Of a DNA stretch of 42,803 nt, positions 32,725-41,865 are shown piece by piece (position 1 is the first letter of the stretch; each line of letters begins with the position of its first letter). The notes beneath the pieces were generated by a model. The model made no database searches. It was given only the letters and a program-made list of their open reading frames with translations, and was not told the origin of the DNA. A program made the position numbers and the translations under genes. Origin of the DNA: an uncultured Clostridia bacterium (GTDB taxonomy: Bacteria > Bacillota > Clostridia > Christensenellales > Aristaeellaceae); assembly GCA_937907055.1 (NCBI GenBank), contig CALCTW010000060.1:1-42803 (forward strand), written 5' to 3'.

Positions 32725-35700
32725 ATGGCTGAAAACAGATGCTTTGTATGCGGAAAACTGATCGGAAACGGCGGCGAGTACGGCCTGTGTGAAGAATGCG
32801 GCCGCAATGCCGCGTCGTTTGAAAAGACGGCGGACCGTATGGAAAGACTGCTGAAGGGAAAACAGGCGGGCGGAAGTGAAGACACTTTCACCAGGATGCA
32901 GGATCAGTATACGGCGATCCTGCAGTCGGACGCGAATAACGCCGGCGCGTACTGGGGAAGGCTGCTCAGCCGCTACGGTATCGAATATATCTATGATGAA
33001 CAGAATCAGACCTATCATCCCGTCTTTTACCGCGCGGAGAAAGCACCGCTCGATCAGGACGCGGATTGCGTCAGCGCGCTCAAATTTTCTTCGGGTGAGG
33101 AACACGATTCCTACGCGAATGAAGCCGCGCATCTGACACGGATCCAGAAAGCGCTGCTTTCGGCCGCCGCGCCGGAGATCGGCATTTATATCACCTCCTG
33201 CAGCCCCGAAAAGGATGAAAACGGGGAAGAAAACGCCACGCTGAAGAACGCCCGTATGCTGTACGCGCTGCTGAAGGAAGCAGGGTACAGTGTATTCATG
33301 GCCAATGACGTTCTGTAGGCGGATGAGACCGCCCGTGAAGCCGCTGTGTATCACGCGCTGCAGAAGGCCACGCTGATGCTGGTCGTTGCCACTGAGAAAA
33401 AGGATTTTGATTACTGGATGTGCCATGCGGAATGCAAGCGTTTCATCGCTTACAGCAAGGAAAACAGCCGCTGCACGCTTTTTGTCATGTGCCGCAATCT
33501 CATGCCTTCCGCGCTGCCTCAGGAAATGCAGAACATGCAGTATTTCAACATGAACCACTTTGGCTTCAAGGATCGCTTCCTCACGGCTGTCGGTGAAGTG
33601 ATGGGCGTGAAGGCCAAGGACGTCGCGGGAGACCATGGTTTTGGCATCAGTCTGCCCAAAGCCGCCGTGGAGGAAAAGCCTGTCCGCCGTGACATGGCTG
33701 CCGTGCTGCGGGCCGCGAACGAAGAAGCAGCCGAAGAAACTCCCGCGCGTGTGCCGGAGTATATTCCTGAAGACGCGTCTGCGGATATTCCCGCGCCTGT
33801 TGTACAGCCCGAGGAACCGTCCGTTCCTGCGCCCGCTCCTGCTGTGCGCTTTGAGGAACCGTCCGTTTCCGCGCCTGCTCCCGCTGCGCGCTTTGAGGAA
33901 CCGTCCGTTCCCGCGCCTGCTCCTGCCGCGCGCTTTGAGGAACCGTCTGTTCCCGCGCCTGCTCCTGCTGTGCGCTTTGAGGAACCGTCTGCTTCCGCGG
34001 CAGTTCCTTCGGGACGTGAAAATTTCGAGAGGCTGAATAATCCGGTCGACGCCATGTTCTTCTGCCTCGAGCAGGGCGATTTTGATACGGCAGAAGGCTA
34101 CAGCAATATGCTCCTTCAGCAGGATCGCTTCTGTTCCGCGGCTTATGTCGCCAAGCTGATGATCTCCCGCGGGGTCACCCGGAAGGCAGATCTGTCCAAG
34201 GGAACGATTTCGATGGCGGATGATATCAATTACGCGAAGGCTGTCCGTTACGCGGCTGAGAATGAGCGTCAGGAACTGCTGGGTTATGAACACGCCATCA
34301 ACCGCCGTCTGATGGAAGAGGAACAGCGTACGCGCGGCCATGTTGTCATTGGCGGCGCATCCGCTGATAAGCACGAGGCGCAGGCCCCCAATGTGAAGGC
34401 GCAGACTGCAGAGACCTCAGCGGAAGCGCCGATTCAGCCTCTGAAGCGGGCTGCCAAGCCTGCCAAGGCTGCCCGTCCCGCGCAGCAGTCTGCCGCGCGG
34501 GAAACCGCGCCGGTTGCCGCTTCTGCTACGGAAACCGCGCCTTCTGCCGATGAGGTGCCGGAGGATAACGCTTCCTCCAAGATGCCGAAGGTTCTGCTGG
34601 GTGTTGCCGCGGCGCTTCTGGTCGCGGGCGGCGCGCTGGTCTTCAGCGGCGGAAACGGAAATGCCAAAAAGCTCGATATGGCGCAGGAATACCGCGCGGC
34701 GGGCAATTATGAACAGGCGATCGAACTGCTTTCCCAGATCGACCGCAAGAATGACGATATCGCGGGTGAGCTTGCGCTCAATCGCTATCTCCGCGCCTGT
34801 GAACTTCAAAGCGCCGGGGATAAGGCTGCCGCTGCCGCGATCTTTGAAGACCTGGGCGATATGAATGACAGCGCCGCGCGCGCTGTCCAGTGCCGTGCCG
34901 ATCTTCTGTTCGATCAGGGCGATCTGGAAGGCGCTTACCGTCTCTATGCCGGTCTGACGGCGGATTATCAGACCCACGCGGCGGATTATCTTCAGATCGT
35001 AGCGCAGGCGGACGCGCTGCTTGAAAACGGTGATCTGGATGCTGCCCGCGCGGCTTACGCGAAGGTCAGCTTCCTGCCGGGCGCGGATGACCGTATCAAT
35101 GAATGCGCTTATCGTGCTGCTGAAAAGCAGCAGGCAGCAGGCGAACTGGATGCCGCGGCCGCGGCTTTCGGTCAGCTGGATGGCTATAAGGACAGCGCGG
35201 CCCGGAAAGAGGCCTGTCTGTATCAGGCGGGTCAGAACAAACTGGTTGCGGATGATCTGGTCTCTGCCAAGGCGTATTTTTCTCTCCTGCCCGATAATAT
35301 GCAGGCCAAGACCATGCTCATTGCCATCGAAGCCTACGATAAAGCAAATCAGCAGATGGCAAACGGCGATCTGCTGGGCGCGATGAATGCCTTCCGTCAG
35401 CTGGGCGATTTCTCTCAGGCCGCGTCCAAGGCGGCTCAGTGCGGGCAGACCCTGTATGACGCGGCAGCCGCGGCCTATGACGCCGGTCATGTGCAGAGCG
35501 CCTATGATTCCTTCCTGCAGCTGAGCGGCTTCAGCGACGCGGCGGAACGCGCTTCCGCCATCAGCGGCGCGTATGCTGCCGCGCAGGTCATGGTGGACGC
35601 GGAGGATCTGGACGGTGCCATCGCGGCTTACCAACAGCTGGGCGATTATGCCGATGCTCAGGATCGTGTCGTTCGCTGCCGCTACGCGCGCGCGGAAAAG

Positions 35701-37815
35701 GCAGTCGCGAACGCGGATTATGAAACCGCCGCGGCGGATTATGCCGCTCTGGCTGCTGCCGGATATGATGTACAGAATGAACTGAACCTGATGACCCGTT
35801 CTGCCGCGGACAGCGCGATGGCGCTTCAGGATTACGCCAAGGCGCTCAATTATTACAAGCGTCTGGAGCAAAGCGATGATGTTCGCGCGCAGATCAGCCT
35901 GCTGGCGGATGAAGCCTTCGATGCCGGTGATTATGAGACCGCGGCGGACGCCTATACCATGACCGGTAATACCGAGAAACTGAATATCTCCCGTTACGCG
36001 ATGGCAGATCGTCAGCTGTCAGCCGGTGAATACGACGCGGCGAAGCAGACATTCCTGCTGCTGGGTGATTTCAGCAACAGTGCCGACCGCGCGCTGGAAT
36101 GCGATTACGACAAGGCCCTTGCCCTGAAGGATCAGGGCGAATACGCCGCTGCTGAAGCCATCCTGATTTCTCTTGGGGATTACGCTGACAGCGCGGAGCA
36201 GATCAGAGCATGCCGCTACGGTATGGCAGACGCGGCTCTGACTGCCGGTCAATATGAACAGGCGCTGGAGGCCTTCACCGCCCTTGGCGAATATGCGGAC
36301 AGCGTTGATAAAGTACAGGTATGTCTGCTCAATATCGCTGATACGGCTTACGCGGCAGGGGAATGGGATAAGGCGGAAGCGCTGTACGCGCAGCTGACGG
36401 ATGAAGCCATTGCCGCTGAAAAACTGACTGGCTGCCGGATGGCGCATGCCCGTGCCCTTCGCGACAGCGGTGATTATAGCGCCGCTGCTGAAAAGATCGC
36501 GGGGATCGATACTGCCGATGCCGTTGCTCTCCGTGACGAATGCAGTTATCTGAACGGCTCCGCGCTGCTGAACAGTGAACAGCCGGGCGATGCCGTGGCA
36601 ATGTTCGAAGGTATTTCCGATGCTGCTTTGAAGGAAAAGGCAATGTGCGAAGCGGCCGCCGCCTTGAGCGCGCGGGGAGAGTGGCTGCGCGCGGCTGAAG
36701 TGCTGAGCGCGCAGACGGGCGAACAGGCTGCTGCTCAACTGAAGCAGCTGGCTTCTTCCGCCGCTGCGCAGGGCAAGGCCCCTGAGGCGGTGATGCTCTA
36801 CGGCCTCATCGGCGATGAAGAGGCTGAGGAGGCGCTTGTCGGGCAGGCCGCTTTGACCGATGACGCCGCGATCCGCGCTGTCTATGACGGTTCTGAAACG
36901 CTCAGCTATGAGAACGTGCGGGAGACTCTGCAGGCCAATGCCGATCGTATCCACTATCTGCGCGCGCAGAATCTGCTTGCGAAGAATGATTATCAGGGCG
37001 CGCTGGCGATGCTGGAAACGTTGCCGGAAGGCTATGAGCACAGTGATGAAATGCTCATGGAATGCCGCTATCGTGTGGCGGCTGAAAAGATGGCAGCCGG
37101 TGATTATCAGGGTGCCTATCAGCTCTACAGCAGGATCACCGAGTATGATGATGTGGAACAGATCATTGCCGCCGATCCCATGCTGTCTGCTCTGGCGGAG
37201 GAGGACCGTGTGAAGGGTCCCTACCGTAAGGTGGGCAATGTGGTCACCTTCGGCTCCTATGAACAGGATGGTGTTCCCGGCGCGGAAGCGCTGCGCTGGA
37301 TCGTGATCGGCTACGATGATGAAAAGGCAATACTGATGAGCGAAAGCGCTGTGGCGGCGCTGCCTTATAACAACAAGAATGCTGCTGTCACCTGGGAAGA
37401 AAGTTCCCTGCGCGCCTGGCTGAATCAGGAATTCTATCAGACCGCCTTCACGGACGCCGAAAAGAACGCGGTCGAGGTTGTGAGCAATCCTGAGGAAGCC
37501 TATTCCGGTAACGCCAAGGCGGGCAATACGACAGAAGATCGTGTGTTCCTGCTCAGCGTTTCCGAGGCGCGGGCACTGCCGGCGGAGAACAGCATAAAGC
37601 TCTGCCCTGTAACGCCTGTCGCTGCCGCGCAGGGCGTATACGCGGAAAACGGGATCACCTGGTGGTGGCTGCGCGGGCCCGGCGGTGATAATAAGCAGGC
37701 TGCCAAGGTGTCTGTATCCGGTAATGTTGACCGCAACGGCAGCAAGGTGACCACGCTGTGCGGCGTTCGTCCTGTGATCTGCGTCCGCATCGATCAGATT
37801 CCCGAAATGGAATAA
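32725..37815 (+). CDS. Giant zinc-ribbon/TIR/TPR-like/DUF6273 membrane protein, one in-frame TAG
   Basis: Read through a TAG at 33316-33318 (codon 198), the gene encodes 1,696 residues. In order: a zinc ribbon (Cys6, Cys9, Cys22, Cys25); a TIR-like domain at about 150-300 (EIGIYITSCS, YALLKEAGYSVFMANDVL, then after the TAG YHALQKATLMLVVATEKKDF and a CHAECKRF segment); a Pro/Ala repeat tract; a transmembrane helix at about 623-642; some twenty TPR-like units of the type FRQLGDFSQAASKAAQC from about 650 to 1490; and a DUF6273-like end with WIVIGYDDEKAILMSES and GVRPVICVRI. The TAG sits inside the TIR fold, which is complete only with readthrough. The 6087-7511 protein shares the tail and repeat type. 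GGAGG lies 11 bases before the ATG. Cytoplasmic TIR plus external sensor repeats suggests signal transduction, which is an inference. The stop is TAA. Confidence 0.8.
33316..33318 (+). other. In-frame TAG read as a sense codon (site 5)
   Basis: Codons GTT CTG TAG GCG GAT. It lies after a TIR-domain strand, where relatives I recall often have Glu in a SLED-like turn. Confidence 0.82.
33808..34010 (+). repeat. 42-base tandem repeat coding for a Pro/Ala linker
   Basis: About four and a half copies starting near 33808, 33850, 33892, 33934 and 33976. Each encodes 14 residues of the form RFEEPSVPAPAPAA. Copies differ mostly at synonymous positions, so the repeat is under protein-level constraint or was copied recently. 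It links the TIR domain to the membrane helix and may vary in copy number. Confidence 0.9.
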
Positions 37816-37830
37816 CGGCAGGAGGCATCG

Positions 37831-39141
37831 ATGGGTATGCTCAAAGACAAAGTTCCAAAGAAGTACCGCTGGATCTTCCCGACCCTGATCATCTGTGCCC
37901 TGTTTGTGATCTACTTTACGGGGATCCTGAAAACGCTCGGCACCTTCATCGGCTACTTTGTGCCGCTGATCACAGGCGCCTGTGTCGCTTACATCATGAA
38001 TATCCCCATGAAAGCGCTTGACCGGGTAATTTTCCCGCGCGCGAAAGATCCGAGGGCGCTGAAACTGAAGAAAGTCTTTCTGGTCACGCTCACGTTCCTG
38101 CTGATCCTGGCCTTTATCATCTTTTTGATCTATCTGGTCGTGCCTTCCCTGCAGAACACAGTCAAGGTCTTCATCAAGTATCTGCCTTCTGTGTTCGATA
38201 AGTTCAAGGCCTGGGTCGAAACCAACCGTAACTGGTTCCCGGATTTCGCGGATTCTGTGGCCGCGTACAAGCTGGATGTCAATGAACTGGTCAATCTCTT
38301 CACCGGCTTTGTCACCAACGACACCGGCAGTATGATCAGTTCCACCTTCTCAGTCATCACCAACACAGTATCCGGCATCTATAACGTGCTGATGTCTTCG
38401 ATCTTCGCGCTCTATGTCCTTTACAACAAGAAGACACTCAGCCGCCAGTTCCGCCGTATCTTCTGTGCCTACGCTCCGTCAAGCATTCACGCCAAGGTGG
38501 ATGTTACGCTCGTCACGGCCAATAAATGCTTCTCCGCCTTCATCGGCGGCCAGTGCGTACAGGCGATTATTCTCGGTATCCTGTGTGTGCTGCTCATGAG
38601 CATTTTCGGCTTCCCAGAACCTGTCATGATCGGCGTTTTCGTGGGTGCAACCTCCGTGATCCCGCTGCTGGGCAGCTATCTCGGTTCCGCGGTGGGTATC
38701 CTCATCGTCACGGCCATCGCGCCGCAGATGGCGCTCTGGTACGCGCTGTTCATCCTGATCCTCCAGCAGTTTGTCGCCAGCGTGATCTATCCCAAGGTCG
38801 TGGGTCGTTCCACCGGTCTTCCCGGCATGTGGGTGCTTGCCGGCGTTCTGGTGGGCGGTGCCATGGCCGGTATCGTGGGCATGATCATCGGTGTGCCGAT
38901 CACCGCCACGCTGTATCAGCTTCTTCGCGCGGATGTGGCGCGCAGGGAAAAGAACGTGTCTCAGCCGAAGGAAAGCGTGAAGGACACAGACGAAGCGGAA
39001 ACGCTTTCTGAGCAGGTTCCCGGTTCAGCAGACGACGCGCCGTCGGAAAAGCCTGTCAAACAGGAATCGATCAAGCCGCTGATGAAAAGGGCACACGCCA
39101 ACGCGACCGCGAAAAAGCCTGTGAGTAAGAAAAAAAGATAA
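37831..39141 (+). CDS. AI-2E family transporter
   Basis: A 436-residue protein with about eight transmembrane helices and the AI-2E family signature region near residues 260-350 (GVFVGATSVIPLLGSYLGS, then QQFVASVIYPKVVGRSTGLP). Members export small molecules or exchange Na+/H+; the name comes from the TqsA link to autoinducer-2. The last 70 residues are a charged, low-complexity tail ending in KKPVSKKKR. GGAGG lies before ATG. It follows the giant gene after 15 bases, so it is likely co-transcribed. A branched hairpin terminator follows. The stop is TAA. Confidence 0.88.
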   Translation: MGMLKDKVPKKYRWIFPTLIICALFVIYFTGILKTLGTFIGYFVPLITGACVAYIMNIPMKALDRVIFPRAKDPRALKLKKVFLVTLTFLLILAFIIFLIYLVVPSLQNTVKVFIKYLPSVFDKFKAWVETNRNWFPDFADSVAAYKLDVNELVNLFTGFVTNDTGSMISSTFSVITNTVSGIYNVLMSSIFALYVLYNKKTLSRQFRRIFCAYAPSSIHAKVDVTLVTANKCFSAFIGGQCVQAIILGILCVLLMSIFGFPEPVMIGVFVGATSVIPLLGSYLGSAVGILIVTAIAPQMALWYALFILILQQFVASVIYPKVVGRSTGLPGMWVLAGVLVGGAMAGIVGMIIGVPITATLYQLLRADVARREKNVSQPKESVKDTDEAETLSEQVPGSADDAPSEKPVKQESIKPLMKRAHANATAKKPVSKKKR

Positions 39142-39147
39142 TAAAGC

Positions 39148-39257
39148 CGCGCCGCGCAAAGGGACAAAAGCAGAAACGGTATTCATTCTGTCTTCTGCAT
39201 GTGTGTCTTCTGATCCCAAACAGGATCTGCGATCACCTTTGCGCGGCGCGTCTTTTT
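39148..39257 (+). terminator. Branched (three-way) terminator-like RNA
   Basis: A 15-base perfect stem (CGCGCCGCGCAAAGG at 39148-39162 with CCTTTGCGCGGCGCG at 39236-39250) is followed by TCTTTTT. The 73 enclosed bases form two more hairpins, GCAGAA/TTCTGC and GATCC/GGATC. This is far larger than a normal terminator. Confidence 0.7.
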
Positions 39258-39306
39258 ATCCGTCGTTGTTTATCACAGCCGATCGATCTTTGCCGGAATA
39301 TTGACA

Positions 39307-39335
39307 TTGAATCATCACGCGAACTGTGGTATATT
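39307..39335 (+). promoter_or_regulatory. Promoter of the foldase-like gene
   Basis: TTGAAT at 39307-39312, a 17-base spacer and TATATT at 39330-39335; a TTGACA at 39301 is too far from the -10 box. Confidence 0.65.
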
Positions 39336-39378
39336 ATTAACCGAACGATTAAGCAATAACCGAAAGGAGAACCCTGTC

Positions 39379-40632
39379 ATGCAGAACATGAAAAAGATCA
39401 TCAGTCTGCTGCTTGTTGTCGTCATGATGATGAGCATGACCGCCTTTGCCGCTGAAACGACAGCCGTTCCGGAACTCGCTGATGACGAGGCTGTGATCAC
39501 CATCAACGGCAATGTTATTACCGGCGCGGATATCAAGGAGCGCTACGCTTATTACATCAACTACTATCAGGAAAAATATGATGTGACGAGGGCTGATATT
39601 CAGGCTTCCATCCGCAACATCGCCTGCAAAAGCGCGGTGCAGGATCTGGTCATGGGGTTCAAGATCGATGAACTGAACATCACCTTGGACGAGGATGAGA
39701 TGAATAATGTCATAGCCGATAGTACATTGGTGTGGGATAGCGCGCTGAAGAGCCTGGCGCCCACCTTCGGCTACAGTGATGAAGCCACTGAAGAAGAGAA
39801 GCAGAACGCGATGAATGACGCGACCGCCTATCTGATCGCCGCGACCGCTACGGATCTGCAGGGCCTCATCGACAGCCAGGTCAAGACGGCCAGGCTCACA
39901 AAGCTTTATGATCAGATCACCGCTGAAATCGTCGTGGATCCTTCCGAGGTCGAAGCGGTGTATCAGCAGACCGCTGCCGCGCAGGCCGATCAGATCGAAA
40001 ACAGTGTGTTCTACTACGAGCTCTATACGGCGTATGGCTATGAACTGTATAACATGCCTGCCGGCTATCGCGGGATCAAACAGATCCTTCTGGCCGTCGA
40101 TGACGCGGTCCTGCAGGATTATCTGACAAAAAAAGAAGCCCTCACCAATGGTGAAGCGGGCGTAACACAGGAAGATGTCGATACCGCCGCTCAGGCTGTC
40201 ATTGCAAGCGTGCAGGATGAGATCGATGATATCTACACCTCCTTCAATAACGGCACCGCCACTTTTGATCAGCTGATCGACAAGTACAATATCGATCCCG
40301 GCATGACCAGAGATCCCGCGAAGACCTATGGCTATAATGTGCACGCGGAGTCCATCATGTGGGATGAAGCCTTCACCAAAGCGGCCATGAGCATCGAGTC
40401 CATCGGCGGCATTTCCGAACCCTCTGTCGGTCAGTACGGCATCTACATCTGCTACTATCTGCGTGATGTTCCGGCCGGTGTTCAGCCGATCACGGAATCG
40501 GTCTATGCCTCCATCGAAGCGGATATCCGCAGCAGTAAGGCCGGAGAAGCGTTTGATCATAAGATCGAACAGTGGCTGTCGGAATACGATGTCGTCTACA
40601 GCGATTCCTATCATGCCTATGTCGGCAAATGA
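39379..40632 (+). CDS. Secreted SurA/PrsA-like foldase
   Basis: A 417-residue protein with an N-terminal signal peptide (MKKIISLLLVVVMMMSMTAFA, cleavage likely after AFA; no lipobox Cys). The mature part resembles SurA_N/PpiC-type foldases: an N-terminal helical domain beginning AVITINGNVITGADIKERYA and a parvulin-like region (YRGIKQILLAVDD, then FDQLIDKYNIDPGM and SIGGISEPSVGQYGIYICYY). It would help fold exported proteins. Whether the isomerase domain is active is unclear. ATG at 39379 follows GAAAGGAGA. The stop is TGA. Confidence 0.83.
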   Translation: MQNMKKIISLLLVVVMMMSMTAFAAETTAVPELADDEAVITINGNVITGADIKERYAYYINYYQEKYDVTRADIQASIRNIACKSAVQDLVMGFKIDELNITLDEDEMNNVIADSTLVWDSALKSLAPTFGYSDEATEEEKQNAMNDATAYLIAATATDLQGLIDSQVKTARLTKLYDQITAEIVVDPSEVEAVYQQTAAAQADQIENSVFYYELYTAYGYELYNMPAGYRGIKQILLAVDDAVLQDYLTKKEALTNGEAGVTQEDVDTAAQAVIASVQDEIDDIYTSFNNGTATFDQLIDKYNIDPGMTRDPAKTYGYNVHAESIMWDEAFTKAAMSIESIGGISEPSVGQYGIYICYYLRDVPAGVQPITESVYASIEADIRSSKAGEAFDHKIEQWLSEYDVVYSDSYHAYVGK

Positions 40633-40691
40633 TCCGGCCCGATCCTACTGAAGAGGTTCAGCGCCTGATTTTGTTCTTTTGCTTATGAAAA

Positions 40692-40737
40692 GGGACTGTT
40701 ACAGATCATGAAGATATGTAGCAGCCCCTCTTTTTTA
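40692..40737 (+). terminator. Terminator after the foldase-like gene
   Basis: GGGACTGTTACA and TGTAGCAGCCCC pair with small bulges, followed by TCTTTTTT. It overlaps the stop of the convergent flavin reductase gene. Confidence 0.75.
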
Positions 40738-41619
40738 TTTTCCAACGGCCTTTTTCAGCAAAGCAGTCAGTTCTGTTCGTACAGCGCCGTTTTTGACAGG
40801 ATCACGGTCGATCTCCCACAGCTTTTTCAGTTCGATCGCGTGCTTCAGCTCTTCTTCCGTAATATGACCGTGCTTCACTTCGCTTCCAAGCCACTGCTCA
40901 AAGCTACCGATCCAGTCCTCGTCATATCCCACGTCTTCAGGGCAGCGCTCGATCTTCTCAAAGTCGAGCCGGTCGTAATACAGGCGGTAGTTCTTCGTTG
41001 TTTCCGTGTTTCCGCTTGCGATCATCACTTCAAATACCGGATCAATGGCCAGCATGCCGTAGCCGGCCAGTTTGCCGTGCTCGTTTTCCTCCACCAGATC
41101 CTTGTGCACGGTTCCGTGTACGATCTCGCAGATGAAATTCACCCAACGCGCGCCCAGCTTATGCACATGAAGCACCTTTGCTTCCAAATTGATGGGGCAT
41201 TCCGCGATGCCGCAGGGCTTTACAAGGGTGGAAGGCAGCGGTGTGCAGCCCATCACATCGATCTCACTGATCCCCTTGGGCACAGGACAGCCGGCGATCC
41301 AGCTTTCGCGTACCATGTCATGACCGAAATAACTGATCACGCATTCCGGCACCTCGCGCAGATTGGCATAGCCCTGCTTGATTCCATCCTTCCAGCCGTT
41401 CCGGTCCAGATCCCATTCGTTTGCCTCGGCATGCAGATTGGACAGGGTGAAGGAAAAGAAATTATGCGCGATACAGGTGCCCATCGTCACGGGCGTTGTA
41501 TTCATGTTTCCGTACTTATCACAGGTCGTCACAAAATACGCGATCTGCGGCGGCTGAATAAAGCGGTGGTGCAGACCGTTCAGCTGACCGTCAGAACAAT
41601 CATAGTGTATATATTCCAT
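40735..41619 (-). CDS. Flavin reductase family protein
   Basis: A 294-residue protein of the flavin reductase/DIM6-NTAB family, with an FMN-binding split-barrel at about 20-210. Supporting segments are QIAYFVTTCDKYGNMNTTPV and GTCIAHNFFSFTL near the N-terminus and LEAKVLHVHKLGARWVNFI later. The C-terminal 85 residues are an extra helical part. These proteins reduce flavin with NAD(P)H or act as flavoredoxins. I chose ATG at 41619 because GGAGG lies upstream of it; an earlier in-frame start at 41634 overlaps that site. It ends next to the terminator of the convergent gene. The stop is TAA. Confidence 0.85.
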   Translation of the reverse strand: MEYIHYDCSDGQLNGLHHRFIQPPQIAYFVTTCDKYGNMNTTPVTMGTCIAHNFFSFTLSNLHAEANEWDLDRNGWKDGIKQGYANLREVPECVISYFGHDMVRESWIAGCPVPKGISEIDVMGCTPLPSTLVKPCGIAECPINLEAKVLHVHKLGARWVNFICEIVHGTVHKDLVEENEHGKLAGYGMLAIDPVFEVMIASGNTETTKNYRLYYDRLDFEKIERCPEDVGYDEDWIGSFEQWLGSEVKHGHITEEELKHAIELKKLWEIDRDPVKNGAVRTELTALLKKAVGK

Positions 41620-41759
41620 TTCAGATCCCTCCATGAGCCTGTTGTTTGCGCGGTACCTTCTCCGCGTTCGCTTTCCTTTATCCTATCATATCGATCCTGC
41701 GAATAAAAGCAAAATCCAACCCAAATAATTGCATAAATCGTTTTCTGACGGGGATTTTC

Positions 41760-41788
41760 TTTACAAACGCGGCGATTTATGATATCTT
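41760..41788 (+). promoter_or_regulatory. Promoter of the GH3 gene
   Basis: TTTACA at 41760-41765, a 17-base spacer and TATCTT at 41783-41788. Confidence 0.6.
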
Positions 41789-41800
41789 AAATCCAAGTTA

Positions 41801-41830
41801 GAAAGATACCTTTCTTCATGCCGCGGCATG
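41801..41830. promoter_or_regulatory. Palindromes in the GH3 leader
   Basis: GAAAG-ATAC-CTTTC at 41801-41814 and a perfect 14-base palindrome CATGCCGCGGCATG at 41817-41830 lie just after the promoter. The second has the central CG of LacI-family operators, a plausible site for sugar-responsive repression. Confidence 0.5.
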
Positions 41831-41865
41831 ACGGAAGTACGTATTCAGACAAGGGGGATTTAGAA

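Noticed and set aside
6087..33318. Five genes as ordinary pseudogenes broken by nonsense mutations
   Set aside because: All five lesions are TAG, none TAA or TGA, no frameshifts accompany them, motifs are intact downstream, and no gene in the window stops at TAG.
6729..33318. UAG as pyrrolysine
   Set aside because: None of the genes is a methylamine methyltransferase, and no pyl genes are in the window. The sites look like ordinary positions in diverse enzymes.
32620..34374. A 584-codon open frame on the minus strand
   Set aside because: It is antisense to the giant TIR gene; its Arg/Gly-rich repeats mirror the coding repeat on the other strand.
33346..37815. The giant protein starting independently at GTG 33346
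   Set aside because: No ribosome binding site lies before it, and the TIR domain would be cut in half.
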